Assembly: GCA_021205045.1 (NCBI GenBank)
Contig: JAJPYH010000018.1
Coordinates: 1-26,717, forward strand
Direction: 5' to 3'
Length of the DNA stretch: 26,717 nt
Origin: Lachnospiraceae bacterium
GTDB taxonomy: Bacteria > Bacillota > Clostridia > Lachnospirales > Lachnospiraceae
Positions 1 to 7,610 of the stretch are shown here, in pieces; positions within the stretch are counted from its first letter, which is position 1; each line of letters opens with the position of its first letter. Both the position numbers and the translations under genes were made by a program. The notes under the pieces were generated by a model. The model was not told the DNA's origin. It was given only the letters and a program-made list of their open reading frames with translations, and made no database searches.

Positions 1-1
1 G

Positions 2-55
2 ACCAGGACATTCAGAGGACATGGCAAGGACGAGAAAAAGTCCAAGGTAAGATAG
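2..55 (+). CDS. rpsS: 30S ribosomal protein S19, C-terminal end (partial)
   Basis: Only the last 17 codons and the TAG stop are present, since the gene begins before the window. The reading frame starting at base 2 gives TRTFRGHGKDEKKSKVR, which matches the usual S19 C-terminal tail (TFRGH followed by a lysine-rich end). S19 sits in the head of the small subunit. It normally precedes rplV in the S10 operon, and L22 follows here 36 bases later, which supports the call despite the short fragment. Confidence 0.9.
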   Translation, partial: TRTFRGHGKDEKKSKVR

Positions 56-91
56 ACGGTACCCAAAAGGGATTGAAAGGAGGCTATATCT

Positions 92-478
92 ATGGCAAAA
101 GGACATAGATCTCAGATTAAGAGAGAGAGAAACGCTCAGAAAGATACCAGACCTTCGGCTAAGCTGTCTTACGCCAGAGTGTCTGTTCAGAAAGCATGTT
201 TTGTGCTGGACGCAATCAGAGGCAAGGATGTGGATACCGCACTGGCGATCCTGACTTACAGCCCCAGATACGCGGCAAGCATTACAAAGAAATTACTGGA
301 ATCAGCCATCGCGAACGCTGAGACCAACAACGGTTTAAGCCGTGACAATCTTTATGTTGCAGAGTGCTATGCAGGTCAGGCAGCGATCATGAAGCGCATC
401 AGACCCCGTGCACAGGGCAGAGCGTACAGGATTGAGAAGAGAACGAGCCACATTACTATCATTCTCGATGAAAGATAG
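92..478 (+). CDS. rplV: 50S ribosomal protein L22
   Basis: This is a 128-residue L22, a large-subunit protein that binds 23S rRNA and whose extended beta-hairpin lines the peptide exit tunnel. The family features visible are AKLSYARVSVQKACFVLDAIRGK near residues 23-45 and the C-terminal hairpin region MKRIRPRAQGRAYRI near residues 99-113. It ends in the usual SHITIILDE-type strand. The N-terminus carries a short basic extension (MAKGHRSQIKRER) of the kind seen in Clostridia. The ribosome site AAAGGAGG at 76-83 is well placed for the ATG at 92. rpsC follows 21 bases after the stop. Length and context are normal. Confidence 0.97.
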   Translation: MAKGHRSQIKRERNAQKDTRPSAKLSYARVSVQKACFVLDAIRGKDVDTALAILTYSPRYAASITKKLLESAIANAETNNGLSRDNLYVAECYAGQAAIMKRIRPRAQGRAYRIEKRTSHITIILDER

Positions 479-499
479 GATTGTTGAAAGGAGAATCAA

Positions 500-1156
500 A
501 TGGGACAGAAAGTTAATCCTCATGGCCTGAGAGTAGGTATCATAAAAGATTGGGATTCCAGATGGTACGCTGATAAAAAGTTCCCTGAGTATTTAAAGGA
601 AGACTATGAGATCAGGAAGTTCCTGAAAAAGAAGTTGTACAGCGCCGGCGTCTCCAAAATCGAGATTGAGAGAGCGGCTGAGAGAGTAAAGGTTACCCTG
701 TATACAGCCAAGCCGGGCGTTGTCATCGGCAAGGGCGGAGCGGAGATTGAGGTTACCAGACAGCAGCTTGGCAAGCTGACCGGCAAGAAGGTTCTGATCG
801 ACATCAAGGAAATCAAGAGGCCCGATAAGGATGCACAGCTGGTAGCGGAGAATATTGCACAGCAGCTGGAGAATCGTGTCTCCTACAGACGTGCCATGAA
901 GTCCTGCATGAGCAGAACCATGAAGTCCGGCGCACTTGGCATCAAGTGTTCCGCATCCGGCCGTCTGGGCGGCGCGGATATTGCGCGCAGAGAGTTCTAC
1001 AGTGAGGGCACCATTCCTCTGCAGACTCTGAGAGCGGATATTGATTACGGCTTTGCAGAGGCGGACACCACCTACGGTAAGGTCGGCGTGAAGGTATGGA
1101 TTTACAAGGGCGAAGTTCTGCCGGAAAAAGGAAACAGGGAAGGGAGCGATAAATAA
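500..1156 (+). CDS. rpsC: 30S ribosomal protein S3
   Basis: This 218-residue S3 forms part of the mRNA entry channel in the head of the small subunit. It begins with the hallmark MGQKVNPHGLRVGI. It has the KH-domain loop VIGKGGAEIE near residues 76-85 and the C-terminal domain motif GRLGGADIARRE near residues 153-164. AAGGAG at 487-492 serves the ATG at 500. rplP begins two bases after the stop, so translation of the two is probably coupled. Length is typical of the family and nothing is unusual. Confidence 0.98.
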   Translation: MGQKVNPHGLRVGIIKDWDSRWYADKKFPEYLKEDYEIRKFLKKKLYSAGVSKIEIERAAERVKVTLYTAKPGVVIGKGGAEIEVTRQQLGKLTGKKVLIDIKEIKRPDKDAQLVAENIAQQLENRVSYRRAMKSCMSRTMKSGALGIKCSASGRLGGADIARREFYSEGTIPLQTLRADIDYGFAEADTTYGKVGVKVWIYKGEVLPEKGNREGSDK

Positions 1157-1158
1157 TT

Positions 1159-1596
1159 ATGTTAATGCCAAAAAGAGTTAAGCATCGTAAACAGTTCCGT
1201 GGTTCCATGCGAGGCAGGGCAACCAGAGGCAATACGATCACATATGGCGATTATGGTCTGGTAGCGGTGGAACCGTGCTGGATCAAGGCTAATCAGATTG
1301 AGGCTGCCCGTGTGGCGGCAACCCGTTATATGAAGCGTGCAGGAAAGGTGTGGATCAAGATTTTCCCTGACAAACCGGTAACGGCGACTCCTGCTGAAAC
1401 CCGTATGGGTAAAGGTAAAGGCAGCGTGGAGTACTGGGTAGCAGTGGTCAAGCCGGATCGTGTACTGTTCGAAGTCGGCGGCGTACCCGAGGAGACGGCA
1501 AAGGAAGCAATGCGCCTGGCTATGCATAAGCTTCCCTGCAAGTGCAAGATCGTTTCCAAGGCGGATCTGGAAGGCGGTGTATCAAATGAAGAGTAA
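1159..1596 (+). CDS. rplP: 50S ribosomal protein L16
   Basis: This 145-residue L16 binds 23S rRNA near the A site and organises the elbow-facing part of the peptidyl-transferase centre. It starts with the hallmark MLMPKRVKHRKQFRG and carries NQIEAAR, KVWIKIFPDKPVT and GKGSVEYWVAVV. The ATG at 1159 is two bases after the rpsC stop. Its ribosome site (AAGGGAG, around 1140-1146) lies inside rpsC, which fits coupled translation. The 3' end overlaps rpmC by 11 bases. Confidence 0.98.
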   Translation: MLMPKRVKHRKQFRGSMRGRATRGNTITYGDYGLVAVEPCWIKANQIEAARVAATRYMKRAGKVWIKIFPDKPVTATPAETRMGKGKGSVEYWVAVVKPDRVLFEVGGVPEETAKEAMRLAMHKLPCKCKIVSKADLEGGVSNEE

Positions 1597-1795
1597 GAAA
1601 TATATTGATGAATTAAACGGAAAGACCCCCGCGGAGCTTCAGAAGGATTTGACGGCGGCAAAAAAGGAGCTTTTCAACTTGAGATTCCAGAATGCGACAA
1701 ATCAGCTGGATAACACGGCGAGGATCAGGGAGGTTCGCAGGAACATTGCCCGTATCCAGACAGTGATTTCCCAGAAGGCAAAGGCAGCCGAGTAA
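1586..1795 (+). CDS. rpmC: 50S ribosomal protein L29
   Basis: This 69-residue L29 is a small two-helix protein near the exit tunnel that helps form the docking site for trigger factor and SRP. The visible features are YIDELNGKTPAELQKDL, the KKELFNLRFQ segment and IREVRRNIARIQTV. The frame is open further upstream to 1460, but that stretch is only the alternative frame of rplP. The ATG at 1586 is chosen because the family begins there and GGAAGGCGG at 1569-1577 is a suitable ribosome site. The start overlaps the rplP stop, suggesting coupling. Confidence 0.96.
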   Translation: MKSKKYIDELNGKTPAELQKDLTAAKKELFNLRFQNATNQLDNTARIREVRRNIARIQTVISQKAKAAE

Positions 1796-1831
1796 GTCGC
1801 AGAGATGATTTCAGAAAGGAGATTTTAAGCC

Positions 1832-2089
1832 GTGGCGGAAAGAAATTTGAGAAAAACCCGTGTTGGTAAGGTTACCAGCAATAAGATGGATAAAACGATC
1901 GTCGTTGCAATCGAGAACCGTGTCAGACATCCTCTTTACAAAAAGATTGTGAAGAGCACCTACAAGCTGAAGGCACATGATGAGAACAATGAGTGCAATA
2001 TCGGCGACACCGTCAGAGTGATGGAGACCAGACCTTTGTCCAAGGATAAGAGATGGATACTGGTTGAGATCGTTGAGAGAGCAAAGTAA
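1832..2089 (+). CDS. rpsQ: 30S ribosomal protein S17
   Basis: This is an 85-residue S17, an OB-fold primary 16S rRNA-binding protein. It shows the family strands RVGKVTSNKMDKTIVVAIE and the C-terminal GDTVRVMETRPLSKDKRW. Translation appears to begin at a GTG (1832), because the protein start (V/M)AERNLRKTRVGKV aligns with the family there and AGAAAGGAG at 1813-1821 sits correctly. It lies between rpmC and rplN, as in other Bacillota. Confidence 0.97.
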   Translation: MAERNLRKTRVGKVTSNKMDKTIVVAIENRVRHPLYKKIVKSTYKLKAHDENNECNIGDTVRVMETRPLSKDKRWILVEIVERAK

Positions 2090-2125
2090 GCTTTTTTTAC
2101 AGTAAGATATGGAAGGAGAATTAGC

Positions 2126-2494
2126 ATGATTCAGCAGGAAACCAGACTGAAAGTTGCTGATAACACCGGTGCTAAAGAGCTGCTCTGCATCAGAGTGTCG
2201 GGCGGTTCCACCAGGAGATATGCAAATATCGGTGATGTTATCGTCGCTACTGTCAAGGATGCAACACCCGGCGGTGTTGTGAAAAAGGGCGATGTTGTGA
2301 AGGCCGTGGTCGTACGTACTGTAAAGGGCGCAAGACGCAAGGACGGTTCTTATATTAAATTCGATGAGAATGCCGCTGTGATTATCAAGGACGACAAGAC
2401 CCCCAGGGGAACCCGTATCTTTGGACCAGTGGCGAGGGAGTTACGTGAGAAGCAGTTCATGAAAATTGTTTCTCTGGCTCCGGAAGTGTTATAA
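2126..2494 (+). CDS. rplN: 50S ribosomal protein L14
   Basis: This 122-residue L14 is a conserved protein at the subunit interface that contacts 16S rRNA. It begins MIQQETRLKVADNTGAKEL, includes the VVRT and DENAAVIIKDDKTPRGTRIFGPVARELR segments, and ends KIVSLAPEVL, all standard for the family. GGAAGGAG at 2111-2118 serves the ATG. The length is exactly typical. It follows rpsQ and precedes rplX, as expected for the spc operon. Confidence 0.98.
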   Translation: MIQQETRLKVADNTGAKELLCIRVSGGSTRRYANIGDVIVATVKDATPGGVVKKGDVVKAVVVRTVKGARRKDGSYIKFDENAAVIIKDDKTPRGTRIFGPVARELREKQFMKIVSLAPEVL

Positions 2495-2509
2495 GGAGGT
2501 GCCATTATT

Positions 2510-2815
2510 ATGTTAAAAATTAAAAAGGGTGATACAGTTCAGGTGATCGCCGGCAAGGATAATGGCAAGCAGGGCAAGGTTGTGTCTGTGGATTTAAAGA
2601 CGCGCAGGGTCATTGTTGAGGGAGTCAATATGGTGACCAGGCACTCCAAGCCGAGCCAGGCGAATCCTAACGGTGGTATTGTCCAGAAGGAAGCTCCTAT
2701 CGATGGCTCTAATGTAATGCTGGTGTACAAGGGAAAGCTCACCAGAGTTGGCTTTGGCATGAAGGATGGCAAGAAAGTTCGCATCGCAAAGGCTACCGGC
2801 GACGTCATCGATTGA
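2510..2815 (+). CDS. rplX: 50S ribosomal protein L24
   Basis: This 101-residue L24 is an early assembly-initiator protein that binds 23S rRNA. The KOW motif is obvious near residues 3-25 (IKKGDTVQVIAGKDNGKQGKVV), followed by VEGVNMVTRHSKPSQ and the NPNGGIVQKEAPI loop. AAGGAGG at 2493-2499 lies 10 bases before the ATG at 2510. rplE follows after 24 bases. Confidence 0.97.
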   Translation: MLKIKKGDTVQVIAGKDNGKQGKVVSVDLKTRRVIVEGVNMVTRHSKPSQANPNGGIVQKEAPIDGSNVMLVYKGKLTRVGFGMKDGKKVRIAKATGDVID

Positions 2816-2839
2816 TTCTGAAGGAAGGAGATTAAATTC

Positions 2840-3379
2840 ATGGCAAGACTGAAGGAGACATATCAGAACGAAATCGTTGACGCAATGACGAAAAAGTTCG
2901 GATATAAGAATATAATGGAAGTCCCGAAGCTTGATAAGATTGTGGTCAACATGGGTGTTGGCGAAGCGAAGGACAATGCGAAAGCCCTGGAGGGCGCGGT
3001 CAGGGATCTGGAGGCGATCACGGGCCAGAAGGCAGTGATTACCAGAGCCAAGAACGCAATTGCAAACTTTAAAATCCGTGAGGGTATGGCGATTGGCTGC
3101 AAGGTTACTCTTCGCGGCGAGAAAATGTATGAGTTCCTGGATCGTCTGGTGAACCTGGCATTGCCCCGCGTGCGTGACTTCAGAGGGGTTAATCCCAATT
3201 CCTTTGACGGAAGAGGCAATTATGCCCTTGGTATCAAGGAGCAGCTGATTTTCCCGGAGATCGAGTATGACAAGATCGATAAGGTGAGGGGTATGGACAT
3301 TATTATCGTCACTACCGCAAAGACCGATGAAGAGGCACGTGAATTGTTAAGGCTGTTCAACATGCCGTTTGCGAAATAA
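2840..3379 (+). CDS. rplE: 50S ribosomal protein L5
   Basis: This 179-residue L5 is the 5S rRNA-binding protein of the central protuberance. Seen in it are NIMEVPKLDKIVVNMGVGEA, the TGQKAVITRAKNAIANFKIREG stretch, LPRVRDFRGVNPNSFDGRGNY and the C-terminal GMDIIIVTTAKTDEEARELL. Length matches the family. AAGGAAGGAG at 2821-2830 serves the ATG. It lies between rplX and the type Z S14 gene. Confidence 0.98.
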   Translation: MARLKETYQNEIVDAMTKKFGYKNIMEVPKLDKIVVNMGVGEAKDNAKALEGAVRDLEAITGQKAVITRAKNAIANFKIREGMAIGCKVTLRGEKMYEFLDRLVNLALPRVRDFRGVNPNSFDGRGNYALGIKEQLIFPEIEYDKIDKVRGMDIIIVTTAKTDEEARELLRLFNMPFAK

Positions 3380-3393
3380 CAGGGAGGTAATTC

Positions 3394-3579
3394 ATGGCAA
3401 AGACATCTTTGAAAGTGAAACAGCAGCGTAAACCGAGATTTTCTACGCAGGCTTATACCCGCTGCAGCATCTGCGGACGTCCGCATTCCGTCTTAAGGAA
3501 ATATGGCATTTGCAGAATCTGCTTCCGCGAGCTGGCATATAAGGGACAGATCCCTGGCGTGAAGAAAGCAAGCTGGTAA
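3394..3579 (+). CDS. rpsN: 30S ribosomal protein S14, zinc-binding (type Z)
   Basis: This is a 61-residue S14 of the short zinc-binding form found across Bacillota (also called rpsZ). Two CxxC pairs are visible, C24/C27 (CSIC) and C40/C43 (CRIC), which in this family hold one zinc ion. The C-terminus GQIPGVKKASW is standard. S14 packs against the 16S rRNA head. The presence of the zinc form as the spc-operon copy is normal for the lineage. GGGAGG at 3382-3387 serves the ATG. Confidence 0.97.
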   Translation: MAKTSLKVKQQRKPRFSTQAYTRCSICGRPHSVLRKYGICRICFRELAYKGQIPGVKKASW

Positions 3580-3604
3580 AATATAATTAAGGAGGGAACA
3601 AATC

Positions 3605-4006
3605 ATGGGTATGAGTGATCCGATAGCAGATATGCTGACGAGAATCCGCAACGCGAACACCGCAAAGCATGACACTGTGTCTATTCCGTCTTCTAAGATG
3701 AAGCTTGCGATTGCGCAGATCCTGTTGGACGAAGGATATATCAAAAAATATGATGTCGTACCGGACGGCAATTTCAAGAACATTGTAATCACGTTAAAAT
3801 ACAGTGCGGATAAGAGTGAGAGAGCAATCAGCGGCATTAAGAGAATTTCCAAGCCCGGTCTTCGTATCTACGCAGGCAAGGAAGATATGCCGAAGGTACT
3901 TGGCGGCCTTGGGATCGCCATTGTATCCACCAATCAGGGTGTGATCACGGACAAAAAGGCCAGAGAGCTGCAGGTAGGCGGCGAAGTGCTGGCATACGTC
4001 TGGTAA
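3605..4006 (+). CDS. rpsH: 30S ribosomal protein S8
   Basis: This 133-residue S8 is a primary 16S rRNA-binding protein, and in E. coli the feedback repressor of the spc operon. The protein begins MGMSDPIADMLTRIRNA and ends with GGEVLAYVW. The family core includes IPSSKMKLAIAQIL, LRIYAGKEDMPKVLGGLG and TNQGVITDKKAR. AAGGAGGG at 3589-3596 favours the ATG at 3605 over the internal ATG at 3611, which would be 14 bases away. Confidence 0.97.
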   Translation: MGMSDPIADMLTRIRNANTAKHDTVSIPSSKMKLAIAQILLDEGYIKKYDVVPDGNFKNIVITLKYSADKSERAISGIKRISKPGLRIYAGKEDMPKVLGGLGIAIVSTNQGVITDKKARELQVGGEVLAYVW

Positions 4007-4036
4007 GACGATTTAATATCACAAGGAGGTACGGGC

Positions 4037-4576
4037 ATGTCACGTATAGGAAGAATGCCAATCGCTGTCCCCGCAGGTGTTACTGTGGAGATCGCAGAAA
4101 ATAATAAAGTGACTGTAAAAGGTCCCAAGGGAACTCTTGAAAGATCCCTTGCGCCTGAGATGGAGATTAAGCAGGAAGGTGCGGAGATTATCGTCTCCAG
4201 ACCCAATGACTTAAAGAAAATGAAGTCCCTGCACGGCCTGACCAGGACATTGCTCCACAATATGGTCGTGGGCGTTACAGAGGGCTACGCCAAGAAACTG
4301 GAGATCAATGGTGTTGGTTACAGAGCGTCCAAGTCCGGCAAGAAGCTGACGCTGAACCTGGGCTATTCCCATCCGGTGGAGATGATGGATCCCGAGGGCA
4401 TTGAGACCGTTGTGGAGAACAACATTATCACCGTAAAGGGCATTGACAAGGAGAAGGTTGGTCAGTTTGCGGCGCAGATCAGAGATAAGAGGAGACCTGA
4501 GCCATATAAGGGCAAGGGTATCAAGTACGCAGATGAGACGATCAGACGTAAAGTCGGCAAGACCGGTAAGAAATAA
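4037..4576 (+). CDS. rplF: 50S ribosomal protein L6
   Basis: This 179-residue L6 sits near the sarcin-ricin loop and factor-binding site. It starts MSRIGRMPIAVPAGV, has the two repeated L6 folds, and carries GVGYRASKSGKKLTLNLGYSHPV and the C-terminal signature RRPEPYKGKGIKYADE. The size is typical. AAGGAGG at 4023-4029 serves the ATG at 4037. rplR follows 17 bases later. Confidence 0.98.
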   Translation: MSRIGRMPIAVPAGVTVEIAENNKVTVKGPKGTLERSLAPEMEIKQEGAEIIVSRPNDLKKMKSLHGLTRTLLHNMVVGVTEGYAKKLEINGVGYRASKSGKKLTLNLGYSHPVEMMDPEGIETVVENNIITVKGIDKEKVGQFAAQIRDKRRPEPYKGKGIKYADETIRRKVGKTGKK

Positions 4577-4593
4577 ATAAGGAGAGTGTGAAA

Positions 4594-4962
4594 ATGGTTA
4601 ATAAGATATCCAGACAGGAAATTCGTGCGAAAAAGCACAGGAGAATGCGTCGCCATTTAAACGGCACTGCTCAAAGACCGCGTTTGGCAGTTTTCAGAAG
4701 CAACAATCACATGTATGCTCAGATCATTGACGACACTGCTCAGAATACACTGGTTTCCGCCTCTACTGTGGAGAAAGAGATCAAAGCGGAGCTTGACAAG
4801 ACAAATGATGTCAAGGCAGCGGCATATATTGGAACAGTCGTAGCTAAGAGAGCACTGGAGAAAGGCATCACCGAGGTTATTTTTGACAGAGGCGGATACA
4901 TTTACCAGGGCAAGGTTGCGGCACTGGCACAGGCGGCAAGAGAAGCCGGCCTGGAATTCTAG
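4594..4962 (+). CDS. rplR: 50S ribosomal protein L18
   Basis: This is a 122-residue L18, a 5S rRNA-binding protein. Its motifs include RHLNGTAQRPRLAVFRSNNHMYAQIIDD, VGTVVAKRALEKGI-like sequence near residues 80-93, and FDRGGYIYQGKVAALAQAAREAGLEF at the end. The frame opens two codons earlier at a GTG (4588), but AAGGAG at 4579-4584 leaves only three bases before it. The same site is nine bases before the ATG at 4594, so the ATG is preferred. Confidence 0.96.
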   Translation: MVNKISRQEIRAKKHRRMRRHLNGTAQRPRLAVFRSNNHMYAQIIDDTAQNTLVSASTVEKEIKAELDKTNDVKAAAYIGTVVAKRALEKGITEVIFDRGGYIYQGKVAALAQAAREAGLEF

Positions 4963-4980
4963 GAAGGGAGGATACAACAC

Positions 4981-5490
4981 ATGAAGCGTACAATCATTGA
5001 CCCGAGTCAGTTGGAGCTGGAAGATAAGGTTGTGACCTTAAAGCGTGTATCAAAGACTGTCAAGGGTGGACGTAACTCCCGTTTCACTGCACTGGTGGTC
5101 GTAGGAGACAAAAATGGCCATGTGGGTGCAGGCCTTGGTAAGGCTGTAGAAATTCCGGAAGCAATCCGCAAGGGCAAGGAGGATGCCACAAAGCAGCTGG
5201 TAGCCATTGCTCTGGATGAGAATCATTCTATTCCCCATGACTTTATCGGTCAGTACGGTGCGGCCAGCGTTCTCTTAAAGCGGGCTCCCGAAGGTACCGG
5301 TATTATTGCCGGAGGCCCGGCTCGTGTGGTGTGTGAGCTTGCTGGTATTCAGAATATTCGTACCAAGTCTCTGGGTTCCAACAATAAGCAGAACGTCGTC
5401 CTGGCAACCATCGCGGGTTTAAGTCAGTTAAAGACACCTGAGGAAGTTGCAAAGAAGCGCGGTAAATCTGTGGAAGAAATACTGGCTTAA
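4981..5490 (+). CDS. rpsE: 30S ribosomal protein S5
   Basis: This 169-residue S5 lies at the mRNA entry channel and affects translational accuracy. The N-terminal double-stranded RNA-binding-like domain is visible as RVSKTVKGGRNSRFTALVVVGD and GHVGAGLGKAVEIPEAIRK. The C-terminal domain carries GTGIIAGGPARVVCELAGIQNIRTKSLGSNN. GAAGGGAGG at 4962-4970 serves the ATG. rpmD follows closely with an AAGGAGG that overlaps the stop of this gene. Confidence 0.98.
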   Translation: MKRTIIDPSQLELEDKVVTLKRVSKTVKGGRNSRFTALVVVGDKNGHVGAGLGKAVEIPEAIRKGKEDATKQLVAIALDENHSIPHDFIGQYGAASVLLKRAPEGTGIIAGGPARVVCELAGIQNIRTKSLGSNNKQNVVLATIAGLSQLKTPEEVAKKRGKSVEEILA

Positions 5491-5503
5491 GGAGGGTAGA
5501 CAA

Positions 5504-5686
5504 ATGTTAAAAATTACTTTGGTGAAGTCTCCTATTGGAGCAGTTCCGAAAAACAGGGCGACCCTTCAGTCCATGGGACTCAGAAAGATCAATAAATCTA
5601 TCATTCTGCCGGATAATCCCAGCACAAGGGGGCAGATCCAGCAGGTGAGACATCTGATAAAAGTCGAAGAAGTAGAAGAGGCTTAG
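5504..5686 (+). CDS. rpmD: 50S ribosomal protein L30
   Basis: This 60-residue L30 is a small alpha/beta protein of the large subunit. It reads MLKITLVKSPIGAVPKNRAT, then LGLRKINKS-like LRKINKSIILPDNPSTRGQI, then VRHLIKVEE. The frame is open upstream to 5447, inside rpsE in another frame, but family start and the ribosome site AAGGAGGG at 5489-5496 fix the ATG at 5504. The length is standard for L30. Confidence 0.96.
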   Translation: MLKITLVKSPIGAVPKNRATLQSMGLRKINKSIILPDNPSTRGQIQQVRHLIKVEEVEEA

Positions 5687-5703
5687 GAAAGGAAGGAGTC
5701 AGC

Positions 5704-6144
5704 ATGGAATTATCTAATTTAAGGCCTGCAGAAGGTTCCAAGCACAGCAATAATTTTAGAAGAGGCCGCGGACATGGTTCAGGCAACGGAAAGACTGCTG
5801 GTAAGGGTCACAAAGGTCAGAAGGCTCGTTCCGGAGCACCAAGACCGGGGTTTGAGGGCGGTCAGATGCCTTTATACAGGCGCATTCCCAAGAGAGGCTT
5901 CCACAACAGAAACACCAAGGAGATCGTAGCTGTCAACCTTTCCGTCCTGGAGAGATTTGAAGACGGCAGTGTGGTGGATGTGAATACTCTGGTGGAGTCC
6001 GGCGTCATCAAAAATCCGCGGGATGGAGTAAAAATTCTGGGTCATGGCGACCTGACAAAAAAACTGGAAGTGAAGGTGAACGCGTATTCCGCATCCGCGA
6101 AAGAGAAAATTGAAGCTCTTGGCGGAACGGCCGAGGTGATCTAG
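5704..6144 (+). CDS. rplO: 50S ribosomal protein L15
   Basis: This 146-residue L15 has the long glycine- and arginine-rich N-terminal extension that threads into 23S rRNA (RGRGHGSGNGKTAGKGHKGQKAR near residues 21-43). This is followed by FEGGQMPLYRRIPKRGF and the C-terminal globular domain ending VNAYSASAKEKIEALGG. GGAAAGGAAGGAG at about 5687-5698 serves the ATG. The TAG stop is one base before the secY ATG, so L15 and SecY are likely translated as a coupled pair. Confidence 0.98.
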   Translation: MELSNLRPAEGSKHSNNFRRGRGHGSGNGKTAGKGHKGQKARSGAPRPGFEGGQMPLYRRIPKRGFHNRNTKEIVAVNLSVLERFEDGSVVDVNTLVESGVIKNPRDGVKILGHGDLTKKLEVKVNAYSASAKEKIEALGGTAEVI

Positions 6145-6145
6145 A

Positions 6146-7459
6146 ATGTTCAATACACTGAAGAATGCATTTAAAATTAAAGAAATCAGAAACAGGCTTT
6201 TGTACACGTTCATGATGCTGGTTGTGATCCGTTTCGGATCACAGCTGCCTGTGCCGGGTACAAACAGAACGTATTTTGCCTCATGGTTTGCGTCGCAGAC
6301 CAGTGACGCCTTCAGCTTTTTCAATGCATTTACCGGTGGGTCATTTTCCAGCTTTTCCATCCTCGCATTAAGTATTACGCCTTACATTACATCCTCTATT
6401 ATCATTCAGCTTCTGACGATTGCAATCCCCAAGCTGGAGGAAATGCAGCGTGACGGTGAGGAAGGACGCAAAAAGATAGCTGCTATGACACGCTATGTGA
6501 CGGTTGCTCTGGCATTGATCCAGTCTTCTGCACTTGCCATCGGTTTTGGCAGACAGGGGCTGCTGGAAGAGTATAATGCGTTTAATGTAATCACGGTAAT
6601 TGTGGCATTGACAGCAGGAAGCGCTTTCCTGATGTGGGTCGGGGAGCAGATTACGGAAAAGGGCGTAGGAAATGGAATTTCCATCGTCCTGGTAATCAAT
6701 ATTCTCTCAACCATTCCCAGCGATTTTGAAGGGCTTGCTGAGCAGTTTGTATTTGGCAAGGCGCCGGCAACGGCTATTCTTGCCGCTGTGATTATTATAG
6801 CGATTGTCCTTGGCATCATTGTGTTTATTGTTCTGCTGAATTCCGGCGTTCACAAGATACCGGTTCAGTATGCGCAAAAGGTGCAGGGCAGAAAAAGTGT
6901 GGGCGGCGCAAGCTCCAACATTCCTTTGAAGGTCAATACCTCAGGTGTGATCCCTGTGATTTTTGCCTCAACCATTCTGCAGACTCCGAGTATTATCTGC
7001 ACACTTTTCGGAGTGTCTGCCTCCGGAGTCGGAGCTGAGATCATCAAGGTGCTGAGCTCCAGCTATTGGTTTAATATCAGCACCCCGGTCTATTCCATTG
7101 GTGTAGTGCTGTATGTGGCCATGATTATCGGCTTTGCTTATTTCTACACCTCGGTGACATTTAACCCGATGATGGTCGCGGACAATATGAAGAGACAGGG
7201 CGGTTTTATCCCCGGCATTCGCCCCGGTAAGCCTACCACTGAGTATCTGAATAAGGTGCTCCACTATATTGTGTTTATCGGTGCGGTGAGCCTGGCCTTC
7301 GTGGCGATTGTCCCCTATATTTTTTCGGGGATATTCAATGCCAGTGTTTCGTTTGGAGGCACATCACTGATCATTATCGTGAGTGTGATACTGGAAACCC
7401 TGGAGCAGGTGGAGTCTCAGATGCTTGTTCGCAATTATAAGGGATTTTTAAACAGTTAA
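6146..7459 (+). CDS. secY: Protein translocase subunit SecY
   Basis: This 437-residue SecY forms the channel of the Sec translocon in the cytoplasmic membrane. Ten hydrophobic segments can be followed along the sequence. Family landmarks are RNRLLYTFMMLVVIRFGSQLPVPG at the first membrane segment, ALSITPYITSSIIIQLL near residues 73-89, GNGISIVLVINI near 176-187, the KVQGRKSVGGASSNIPLKVN cytosolic loop that meets the ribosome and SecA, and NMKRQGGFIPGIRPGKPT near 348-365. Start spacing is one base after rplO, with GAGG at 6133-6136 inside rplO. Length is normal. Confidence 0.98.
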   Translation: MFNTLKNAFKIKEIRNRLLYTFMMLVVIRFGSQLPVPGTNRTYFASWFASQTSDAFSFFNAFTGGSFSSFSILALSITPYITSSIIIQLLTIAIPKLEEMQRDGEEGRKKIAAMTRYVTVALALIQSSALAIGFGRQGLLEEYNAFNVITVIVALTAGSAFLMWVGEQITEKGVGNGISIVLVINILSTIPSDFEGLAEQFVFGKAPATAILAAVIIIAIVLGIIVFIVLLNSGVHKIPVQYAQKVQGRKSVGGASSNIPLKVNTSGVIPVIFASTILQTPSIICTLFGVSASGVGAEIIKVLSSSYWFNISTPVYSIGVVLYVAMIIGFAYFYTSVTFNPMMVADNMKRQGGFIPGIRPGKPTTEYLNKVLHYIVFIGAVSLAFVAIVPYIFSGIFNASVSFGGTSLIIIVSVILETLEQVESQMLVRNYKGFLNS

Positions 7460-7610
7460 ATAAAACAAAGGGTATCTGGGCGGGAACGGCAGCTTCTGTC
7501 CAGATACGTTTCACGTTTACAAAAAGGATGCTGATACAACGTCTGGAAAACAGCGTCGGAAACGCTGCGTATCATATCAATTGAAAGATATTGCACCAGA
7601 GGAGAATGAA
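7460..7610 (+). promoter_or_regulatory. Structured gap between secY and adk (candidate mRNA leader)
   Basis: The 151-base gap contains two clear inverted-repeat structures. The first pairs GTATCTGG (7472-7479) with CCAGATAC (7500-7507), eight perfect pairs. The second is compound: TGATAC (7532-7537) pairs with GTATCA (7569-7574), enclosing the hairpin CAGCGT (7551-7556) with ACGCTG (7562-7567). No run of T follows either stem, so they are not ordinary intrinsic terminators. No known riboswitch or leader was recognised. A role in processing or in control of adk is inference. Confidence 0.4.

Noticed and set aside
7516..7537. A promoter from TTTACA upstream of adk
   Set aside because: No -10-like hexamer lies at a workable distance: TGATAC is only 10 bases away and belongs to a stem.
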